Part shown: one piece after another, positions 6,694 through 11,543 of the stretch
Layout: each line of letters starts with the position of its first letter
Position numbering within the stretch: position 1 is the first letter of the stretch
Assembly (NCBI GenBank): GCA_964452575.1
Contig: CAYVMN010000144.1
Span: 1 to 11,543, forward strand
Reading direction: 5' to 3'
Source: CAYVMN01 sp964452575
GTDB taxonomy: Bacteria > Desulfobacterota > DSM-4660 > Desulfatiglandales > Desulfatiglandaceae
Length of the DNA stretch: 11,543 nt
Translations under genes and position numbers: made by a program
Notes under the pieces: generated by a model
Told to the model about the DNA's origin: nothing
What the model saw: only the letters and a program-made list of their open reading frames with translations
Databases searched by the model: none

Positions 6694-6783
6694 GACCGGC
6701 CTGATATCCGGACGAGAAGAGACGAAGATGGAAGGAAACGGAAGGAGGGGGATCCCCTTGATAGTGAATCCCTGGGAGATAGG

Positions 6784-7158
6784 ATGAACGTCATATTGTA
6801 TATCATTGCCATTTTATGGATCGTAATGGGTACATTTTTGATCATTTATACTGAACGAACCCGGGAGTTTTTCAAGAAACCTTTCCTTACGGATAGGGTA
6901 AGGCTATTAGCCCTTTTGCCTTTTATCGTTGGACTGGTCTTGATAATCGGCGCCTTTTTCAACAGGGATATGTCCTGGTTTGCATTCATCCTGGGGTTGT
7001 TGGCCATTTTAAAGGGCATCTATTTTTTCCTGGCCCCCCAGCAACAGGTGAAGGCCCTCCTGGAATGGTGGTTTCTTAAGGCCGGCCCCGGCACCTTGCG
7101 TTTTTTCGGGCTGATCGGCTTTGTCATTGGGGTTGCCCTGTTGTCCTATCTCAAGTAG
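6784..7158 (+). CDS. Small multi-spanning membrane protein of unknown function
   Basis: I do not recognise a named family. The 124-residue product is strongly hydrophobic with about four membrane segments: near 3-21, 37-56, 61-80 and a C-terminal one near 105-122. Charged stretches between them include TERTREFFKK after the first segment and a short cytoplasmic-type loop with APQQQ before the last. The reading frame is open much further upstream, but that part lies antisense to DUF362 and looks non-coding. ATG at 6784 is chosen because GGGAG (6774-6778) sits 5 nt upstream and the hydrophobic sequence starts immediately. It is divergent from DUF362 and 138 bp ahead of the ferredoxin-nitroreductase gene on the same strand. 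No functional link can be read from the sequence. Confidence 0.7.
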   Translation: MNVILYIIAILWIVMGTFLIIYTERTREFFKKPFLTDRVRLLALLPFIVGLVLIIGAFFNRDMSWFAFILGLLAILKGIYFFLAPQQQVKALLEWWFLKAGPGTLRFFGLIGFVIGVALLSYLK

Positions 7159-7182
7159 ATATCCGGCCGGCTATGAACAGTA

Positions 7183-7229
7183 GCCTTTGGGGCAAAATCG
7201 TTCCATCGAAAGGCCTGCCCCCGCGGGCA
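7183..7229. other. Structured intergenic segment before the nitroreductase gene
   Basis: TGCCC-CCGC-GGGCA (7216-7229) is a 5-bp hairpin. Nearby, GCCTTT (7183-7188) is complementary to AAAGGC (7209-7214), and GGGGC (7189-7193) to GCCCC (7217-7221), so several mutually exclusive folds are possible. No T run follows directly. It could be a transcript end for the small membrane protein or a leader structure; neither is established. Confidence 0.3.
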
Positions 7230-7296
7230 TGACAGAAAAAGAAGGGTTTCAGGGCAGTATGCCGTTACCTTGAGAATTATGAAGGAGGAATGAAAA

Positions 7297-8121
7297 TTGA
7301 GCCTAATTGTGGTAGACCGGGATAAATGCAGAAGGGATGGAGTGTGCGTTTCGGAGTGTCCTGCCAAGATCATTGAACTCAGAGATCAAGACTCCTTTCC
7401 TGCCCCCATTGATGGGGCAGAGGAACTGTGCATTGATTGCGGGCACTGTGTGGCCGTATGCCCCCATGGCGCAATGTCCCATAGGGCCATGTCGCCCGAG
7501 CAGTGCCCGCCTGTCAGGAGGGAGTGGTTGCTTGGACCTGAGCAGGTGGAGTACTTCTTGCGCGCCCGCAGGTCCATTCGTACATACAAGAACCAGCCTG
7601 TGGATCGTGAGGTGCTCAGCAGATTGATAGATATTGCCCGTTTCGCCCCCTCCGGGCACAATTCCCAGCCCGTGCGATGGCTGGTAATCTACCACAGAGA
7701 GGAAGTTCATCGCCTTTCGGGCCTGGTTGTCGACTGGATGCGTCACCTGGTGAGGCTGGGAGACCCGCTTGCTGAGGCCCTCCATATGGGCCGTGTCATT
7801 TCCGCCTGGGAACAAGGTTTAGACAGGGTCTCACGGGGTGCGCCACACATAATTGTGGCACATGCCCCTGAAGAAGAGAGGACCGCTCCTGCAGCCTGTA
7901 TCATAGCCCTTACCTACCTTGAACTCGCATCCCCTTCCTTCGGCCTGGGGGCCTGCTGGGGAGGCTATTTCAATGCGGCCGCCAATTTTTGGCCCCCTAT
8001 GAAAGGTGCCCTCCCCCTTCCGGAGGGGCACATAAGCTTCGGGGCCATGATGGTAGGTTATCCGAAATACAGCTATCATAGGCTCCCCCTTAGAAACGAT
8101 GCCCAGATCAGCTGGCACTAG
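7297..8121 (+). CDS. Ferredoxin-nitroreductase fusion protein (two Fe-S clusters plus FMN domain)
   Basis: The 274-residue protein joins an N-terminal 2[4Fe-4S]-type ferredoxin domain (about 1-65) to an FMN-binding nitroreductase domain (about 85-265). It probably transfers electrons from ferredoxin-type clusters to FMN to reduce an unknown substrate in the cytoplasm. The second cluster motif is complete: C45, C48, C51 and C55-P. The first reads C11-x2-D14-x2-C17-x3-C21-P, with aspartate where the second cysteine normally sits. The nitroreductase part begins with RRSIRTYKNQPV (91-102) and has APSGHNSQPVRW (117-128), typical FMN-binding segments. The start is TTG, selected because AGGAGGA (7283-7289) lies 7-8 nt upstream and the family-like SLIVVDRDKC follows. 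An ATG at 7290 is in another frame. The physiological substrate is unknown. Confidence 0.87.
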   Translation: MSLIVVDRDKCRRDGVCVSECPAKIIELRDQDSFPAPIDGAEELCIDCGHCVAVCPHGAMSHRAMSPEQCPPVRREWLLGPEQVEYFLRARRSIRTYKNQPVDREVLSRLIDIARFAPSGHNSQPVRWLVIYHREEVHRLSGLVVDWMRHLVRLGDPLAEALHMGRVISAWEQGLDRVSRGAPHIIVAHAPEEERTAPAACIIALTYLELASPSFGLGACWGGYFNAAANFWPPMKGALPLPEGHISFGAMMVGYPKYSYHRLPLRNDAQISWH

Positions 8122-8124
8122 CCC

Positions 8125-8142
8125 GAGGCCGAAACGGGCCTC
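8125..8142. other. Stem-loop between convergent nitroreductase and gcdA genes
   Basis: GAGGCC (8125-8130) and GGCCTC (8137-8142) form a perfect 6-bp stem with a 6-nt loop, in the 44-bp gap between two convergent stop codons. Neither side has a T run, so it is not a classical terminator, but it may stabilise one or both 3' ends. Confidence 0.35.
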
Positions 8143-8165
8143 CACGGTCATCCTAATTCAGAGGC

Positions 8166-9899
8166 CTATCCCCTGATTATCCTGGGAAGCATCATGTGAT
8201 GATGCGGGCAAATAGACGTAGGATTTTGATAGGCGCAGCCCGCAAAGGCGACGATATACTTCCTCAATTGAGCGAAAGAGACGACCTCATCCACAAAGCC
8301 CCTCTTGGCGCAGTAAATGGGGCGGGAGTCTTCGTAATACTGCTTTGCCAGGGCGTTCATCTTCTCGATGACCGGGCCGAGGGGACGACCCGCATCCTTC
8401 TCCTTGACAAGCCTCCTCGCAAATGATGCTGCGGCAGCTGTCTCGCCGTGCATGACGTAGATCTCGGTGGTTGGGGTACCAAGGGTAAAGGCATTGTGGT
8501 TATTGGCCGTAGGCCCCCCCATGATGTAGTGGGCAGCAGCGGTGCCCTTTCTCAAGACGATGCATATCTGGGGCACATCGGTCTGTTCGATCGAGTATAT
8601 CAAGGACTGGCCGAGGCCCAGGAGCTCCGCCTTTTCCGCGATATCGCCGACGTCGATCCCGGAGGTATCCTGAAACCAGACAATTGGGACCCTGTCCCTG
8701 CCGCAATGGGTCACAAATTCATTCATCTTGATTAGCCCCTGGCGGTATAGCTTTCCACCGATGGCCGGGTAGGGGGCGTATTCCGGATAGTTCGGTCCCA
8801 AGAACCCCTGGCGATTGCCGATAAATCCCACAAGAAACCCGTCGATCTTGGCCAGACCCGTGTATACCTCCGGTCCGTAGTCAGGCCGAAACTCCATGTG
8901 TTCGCTGTTATCAAAGATCCTGGCGAGCACTTCGTCAAAGTCATAGCTCCTTTTCTGGTTGAAGGCCACCAGGTGGTTAAGGTCATCCCCGGGAAACCTG
9001 GGCTCTTTTGGTTCTGCCACCTGAAAAAACCCAGGGTCATAGGCCGGAATCATTTCCATGTATTTCTTGAGGGCATCAAGGACCTCCTCCTCTGTATCAT
9101 ATACCTCTTTGAAAAAACCGGTCTCGTTGTAATGGATCGGGACACTCCCGGGCGGGACCTCTTTGAAGTGGCAGGTGGCCTCGATAAGCTGCTCAGCCCC
9201 CTCTTCATCAAAATAGCCCTTGGGGCTCATTCCGCTCACGATCCCGCCGCCCCCAACGGCGATATTGGCATCTTTATGTGCCAAGAGGATTGTGGGGCTG
9301 ATTCCCTGATACCCTCCCCCTGCCGGATTTGTGCCATAGATGCCTGCAAGGACCGGCACCCCAAGCTTTTCCAGTTCGGCGTGACGGAAGAAGGTCGTAC
9401 CGTTACCCCTCCGATTGGCGTATACCTCCTGCTGCTCCGTCAGCTTTACACCGCTACAGTTAACGACCCATACCAGAGGGATGTGAAGTCTCTTGGCCAG
9501 GTCTGTGACCCTCAGCTGGTTGTCAGCCTGCCCGGCTATCCAGGCCCCGGCCATGACCTTATTGTCAAAGCCTATTACCACAGCCCATTTGCCGTTGATC
9601 TTGGCAAGGCCATCAATGACCCCTGTGGTGCCTTCTTCATTGAATTGGGGGTCGTAAAGGGTATGAAGGGGGCACCAGGTGCCGGGATCAACCAGGTATT
9701 CGATCCTCTGCCAGACGGTCAGCTGTCCCCTCTTATTGATGACCTCGGCATGTAAACCCGCGTTCTTCACCGCCTCCACTGCCATGGCCACCTCTTTTTC
9801 CACCTTCTTGATATCTTCAGCGTTCTGCCTCGTGTCTTCCTTTTTCTTGTCTGACACAGGCCTTCCAATAGGAGTCATTTTTTCAAAATAAGGTCTCAT
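8166..9899 (-). CDS. gcdA: Glutaconyl-CoA decarboxylase alpha subunit (carboxyltransferase, GcdA)
   Basis: GcdA transfers the carboxyl group of glutaconyl-CoA to biotin on the carrier subunit, yielding crotonyl-CoA. The membrane subunit GcdB then decarboxylates carboxybiotin and exports sodium. The 577-residue product is close to the roughly 587 of the Acidaminococcus enzyme and resembles it from end to end as I recall that sequence. It shows the two crotonase-fold carboxyltransferase halves, with the oxyanion-type motifs GTNPAGGGYQGIS (189-201) and GTAAAHYIMGG (452-462). NKRGQLT (55-61) and ICPHHHMMLPR (563-573) are other shared segments. The frame is open 21 codons further, but ATG at 9899 follows GGGAGGA (complement of 9904-9910), and the homologous MRPYFEKM begins there. 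It starts 14 bp after the acyl-CoA dehydrogenase stop. GcdB, the biotin carrier and GcdD are not in this window. Confidence 0.92.
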   Translation of the reverse strand: MRPYFEKMTPIGRPVSDKKKEDTRQNAEDIKKVEKEVAMAVEAVKNAGLHAEVINKRGQLTVWQRIEYLVDPGTWCPLHTLYDPQFNEEGTTGVIDGLAKINGKWAVVIGFDNKVMAGAWIAGQADNQLRVTDLAKRLHIPLVWVVNCSGVKLTEQQEVYANRRGNGTTFFRHAELEKLGVPVLAGIYGTNPAGGGYQGISPTILLAHKDANIAVGGGGIVSGMSPKGYFDEEGAEQLIEATCHFKEVPPGSVPIHYNETGFFKEVYDTEEEVLDALKKYMEMIPAYDPGFFQVAEPKEPRFPGDDLNHLVAFNQKRSYDFDEVLARIFDNSEHMEFRPDYGPEVYTGLAKIDGFLVGFIGNRQGFLGPNYPEYAPYPAIGGKLYRQGLIKMNEFVTHCGRDRVPIVWFQDTSGIDVGDIAEKAELLGLGQSLIYSIEQTDVPQICIVLRKGTAAAHYIMGGPTANNHNAFTLGTPTTEIYVMHGETAAAASFARRLVKEKDAGRPLGPVIEKMNALAKQYYEDSRPIYCAKRGFVDEVVSFAQLRKYIVAFAGCAYQNPTSICPHHHMMLPRIIRG

Positions 9900-9913
9900 G
9901 TCTTCCTCCCTCT

Positions 9914-11077
9914 CTACCTGTTGGCCTTCCTGATATCCAGCTGATCTAGGGCAATAATCCACTTGCAGATGTTGGAGGAACCCTCCACGATCTGGTACGT
10001 CGGCGCGTCACGATAGTATCTGGCAACCGGATACTCAGTTGAATAGCCGTAAGCACCAAGTATCTTCATCGCCACCTGGGAGGCCTTTACAGCCACTTCT
10101 CCTGCCAGGTATTTGGCATGGGCAACTTCCAGGGTATTGCCCAGCTGACCCTGATCCTTTTGCCATGCCGCCTTATAGACAACCAGACGGGTCGCCTCTA
10201 TTTCAGCAGCAATCTGGGCGATCATATCCTGGTTCATCTGGAACTCACCGATAGGTTTCCCGAACTGCTCCCTTTCCTTGCAATAGGATGTTACTGCATC
10301 AAGACATGCCTGGGCCACCCCCACACCTCCGGCCGCCGCCGAGAGGCGCGTCTGATTTAAGGAGCCGAACACTATGGTTGCTCCATCACCGGGTTTTCCC
10401 AGGATATTCTCCTTGGGGACCCTGGTATCTTCCAGATAGATTTCGCCGGTAGGAGATGACCTTGATCCCATCTTGTCAAGGTCGCTAGCCCTGATGCCGT
10501 TTAAGTTCTTGGGTTCAATAACAAAGGCGGAAAGGCCCTTTCCCCGGGCCTCTCTGTCTGTGTAGGCATAGTAGATCAATACGTCGGCCAGGGTGGTATT
10601 GGATATCCATGTCTTGGAGCCGTTCAGGAGCCAGTGGTCACCCTTATCGGCAGCAGTTGATTTCAAGGCCATGACATCGGAACCCGCGTTTGGCTCTGTA
10701 ATAGCAAATCCGCCCAGATACTGGGCGGTGACGAGTTTGGGGATGTATTTCTCTTTCAACTCATCAGAGCCGTACCTGTAGATGGTAAACGCGCAACCCA
10801 GGGCCTGCATGTTGATCTGGACCCTCAGGGAGCTAGATGCGCGCGCAATCTCTTCAGTCAGGATTATGGCAGCGAGCCATCCCATTTCATTGCCGCCATA
10901 TTTCTCCGGAATCACGGTCCCGAAAAAGCCCAGCTCGCCCATGGGCTTTAGGACTTCTTCATAAGGGAAATAGTGATTTTCGTCCCACTCATCTGCAAAA
11001 GGGGCGATCTTTTCTGATGCAAAGCCACGGGCCATCTCCCGCAGCATCTGCAATTCTTCACTTAAGCCAAATTCCAT
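9914..11077 (-). CDS. acd: Acyl-CoA dehydrogenase, probably non-decarboxylating glutaryl-CoA dehydrogenase
   Basis: This FAD enzyme probably oxidises glutaryl-CoA to glutaconyl-CoA, passing electrons to electron-transferring flavoprotein. The 387-residue product has the full acyl-CoA dehydrogenase fold, with FAD/substrate motifs FAITEPNAGSD (124-134) and KTWISN (155-160). EREQFGKPI (268-276) and the catalytic-base segment YQIVEGSSNI (361-370), with Glu365, follow. Aligned by eye to human glutaryl-CoA dehydrogenase, Arg94 is kept (Arg85) and the base Glu370 is kept (Glu365). Glu87 becomes Ala78 and Tyr369 becomes Val364, positions linked to decarboxylation. The ATG has a strong site, TAAGGAGGT, at the complement of 11085-11093. 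The gcdA gene follows after 14 bp, which supports glutaryl-CoA as substrate and a separate decarboxylation step. A short-chain acyl-CoA dehydrogenase is the main alternative. Confidence 0.88.
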   Translation of the reverse strand: MEFGLSEELQMLREMARGFASEKIAPFADEWDENHYFPYEEVLKPMGELGFFGTVIPEKYGGNEMGWLAAIILTEEIARASSSLRVQINMQALGCAFTIYRYGSDELKEKYIPKLVTAQYLGGFAITEPNAGSDVMALKSTAADKGDHWLLNGSKTWISNTTLADVLIYYAYTDREARGKGLSAFVIEPKNLNGIRASDLDKMGSRSSPTGEIYLEDTRVPKENILGKPGDGATIVFGSLNQTRLSAAAGGVGVAQACLDAVTSYCKEREQFGKPIGEFQMNQDMIAQIAAEIEATRLVVYKAAWQKDQGQLGNTLEVAHAKYLAGEVAVKASQVAMKILGAYGYSTEYPVARYYRDAPTYQIVEGSSNICKWIIALDQLDIRKANR

Positions 11078-11080
11078 ACT

Positions 11081-11094
11081 GTCTACCTCCTTAG
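11081..11094 (-). repeat. Left copy of a 14-bp inverted repeat carrying the acd ribosome-binding site
   Basis: Read on the minus strand this is CTAAGGAGGTAGAC, identical to 11427-11440 on the plus strand just before the divergent Fe-S gene. Both divergent genes therefore have the same translation-initiation leader up to a few bases from their start codons. Confidence 0.6.
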
Positions 11095-11148
11095 GGTCTT
11101 AATCTGCAGCTTCTCCGCGATTTGCGAAAAAGTTGAAAAGCGAACGCC

Positions 11149-11171
11149 AAGATATCGATCTTCTTCCGGAA
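11149..11171. promoter_or_regulatory. Dyad-symmetric sites in the acd leader
   Basis: AAGAT and ATCTT (11149-11153 and 11158-11162) form a dyad around ATCG, next to the 8-bp palindrome TTCCGGAA (11164-11171). They lie between the candidate acd promoter and its start, where an operator or leader structure could act. No regulator binding motif was recognised. Confidence 0.2.
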
Positions 11172-11192
11172 ACCTACTCTTCTTGGGCCCTT

Positions 11193-11221
11193 TTTATATA
11201 TCATTAGGGGATAATTTGCAA
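11193..11221 (-). promoter_or_regulatory. Candidate sigma-70-type promoter for acd-gcdA
   Basis: On the minus strand, TTGCAA (complement of 11216-11221) and TATAAA (complement of 11193-11198) are separated by exactly 17 bp, in the most AT-rich part of the 369-bp divergent gap. The implied 5' leader to the acd start is about 110 nt. Confidence 0.5.
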
Positions 11222-11350
11222 CAGGTTTATTTACATTATAGCTACATTTTAACTACTTCAGTGACAGCCGTTGATTAGACCGTCCATGTCAAAGATAGTG
11301 CGGTTGCGAGTGATTTTTCTCAGGCCCATAAAAAGCTGCCTCAGGATGGA

Positions 11351-11390
11351 AACTGGTTGACCTTCGGGTCTAAACAGGTTAATAACTGGC
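11351..11390 (+). promoter_or_regulatory. Possible promoter and repeat region for the divergent Fe-S gene
   Basis: TTGACC (11357-11362) is 17 bp from TAATAA (11380-11385), a weak promoter candidate for the gene at 11447. The same stretch holds a UUCG-capped hairpin (GACC-TTCG-GGTC, 11359-11370) and the related 8-mers AACTGGTT (11351-11358) and AACAGGTT (11373-11380). The latter is also at 11220-11227. These signals are individually weak. Confidence 0.22.
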
Positions 11391-11426
11391 CCGCACGGTA
11401 GTTGGCTTAGGCGGTTTGAAGGATAA

Positions 11427-11440
11427 CTAAGGAGGTAGAC
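11427..11440 (+). repeat. Right copy of the 14-bp inverted repeat carrying a ribosome-binding site
   Basis: CTAAGGAGGTAGAC here is the inverted partner of 11081-11094. It provides a near-perfect Shine-Dalgarno sequence for the ATG at 11447. Confidence 0.6.
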
Positions 11441-11446
11441 TGACTG

Positions 11447-11543
11447 ATGGAGGCGATAGCCATAAATCCGAAGGGGAGTAAGTTGAGGGTTGCGCCTGAG
11501 TGGGCGGATGTATGTTTTACATGCGGGACCTGTGCTGGGGGAT
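11447..11543 (+). CDS. Iron-sulfur protein, HdrC/GlpC-like (5' part only)
   Basis: Only the first 32 codons are in the window. The ATG follows TAAGGAGGT (11428-11436) at about 10 nt. The segment CFTCGTCAGG (23-32) places cysteines at 23, 26 and 29 in the C-x2-C-x2-C pattern that opens a [4Fe-4S] cluster motif. The CGTCAGG context is typical of HdrC/HdrD- or GlpC-like cysteine-rich electron-transfer proteins. It is divergent from acd-gcdA and shares its leader sequence. A role in accepting electrons from the acyl-CoA dehydrogenase through electron-transferring flavoprotein is possible but is inference. The domain content of the full protein cannot be known from this fragment. Confidence 0.7.
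   Translation, partial: MEAIAINPKGSKLRVAPEWADVCFTCGTCAGG

Noticed and set aside
6361..6783. Upstream extension of the small membrane protein reading frame
   Set aside because: The extension is antisense to DUF362 for much of its length and looks non-coding; a good start with ribosome-binding site exists at 6784.
7183..7221. H-type pseudoknot formed by GCCTTT/AAAGGC and GGGGC/GCCCC
   Set aside because: The first connecting loop would be zero nucleotides and the last only two, which is sterically unlikely; the simple hairpin at 7216-7229 is preferred.
8898..9755. Long open frame (285 codons) on the + strand opposite gcdA
   Set aside because: It is the antisense shadow of a well-supported gcdA gene, resembles no protein family I recognise, and has no convincing ribosome-binding site.
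11286..11360. 24-codon open frame in the divergent region as a leader peptide
   Set aside because: There is no Shine-Dalgarno sequence before its ATG and no run of regulatory codons typical of attenuator peptides.

Overview
The window looks like chromosomal DNA of an anaerobic bacterium, most likely a Desulfobacterota (deltaproteobacterial, sulfate-reducer-like) lineage. This is inferred from a paired glutaryl-CoA dehydrogenase of apparently non-decarboxylating type and glutaconyl-CoA decarboxylase alpha subunit, an HdrC/GlpC-like cysteine-rich protein, a ferredoxin-nitroreductase fusion, and DUF362 and DUF2889 proteins. No rRNA, tRNA or CRISPR array was recognised.

Region 1 (1-4979, + strand) is an uptake and oxidation operon: the TRAP-transporter large permease DctM, then E1 alpha, E1 beta and E2 of a 2-oxoacid/acetoin dehydrogenase-type complex. 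E3 and the TRAP small permease and binding protein are not in the window. A roughly 295-bp non-coding element with 14-bp terminal inverted repeats sits exactly in the ribosome-binding site between the E1 alpha and E1 beta genes (2444-2738). It is flanked by an 8-bp direct repeat (GAAGGAGG) that carries the Shine-Dalgarno sequence, so the insertion appears to have duplicated the ribosome-binding site and kept the downstream gene translatable. One end of a second, inverted copy lies at 1-94, just upstream of dctM (88 of 94 positions identical). The two copies differ by a compensatory base-pair change in a small hairpin.

Region 2 (4980-6518, - strand) holds a DUF362 gene followed by a DUF2889 gene, probably co-transcribed and convergent with region 1, with a candidate promoter upstream and a terminator downstream. 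Region 3 (6784-8121, + strand) holds a small multi-spanning membrane protein and a two-cluster ferredoxin-nitroreductase fusion.

Region 4 (8166-11077, - strand) is a tight two-gene unit: an acyl-CoA dehydrogenase with active-site substitutions expected of a non-decarboxylating glutaryl-CoA dehydrogenase, then the carboxyltransferase subunit of biotin-dependent glutaconyl-CoA decarboxylase. Together they would oxidise glutaryl-CoA to glutaconyl-CoA and then decarboxylate it to crotonyl-CoA in a separate step that can be coupled to sodium export. Region 5 (11078-11543) is a divergent intergenic region of about 370 bp with a good candidate promoter for region 4, followed by the first 32 codons of an iron-sulfur protein on the + strand.
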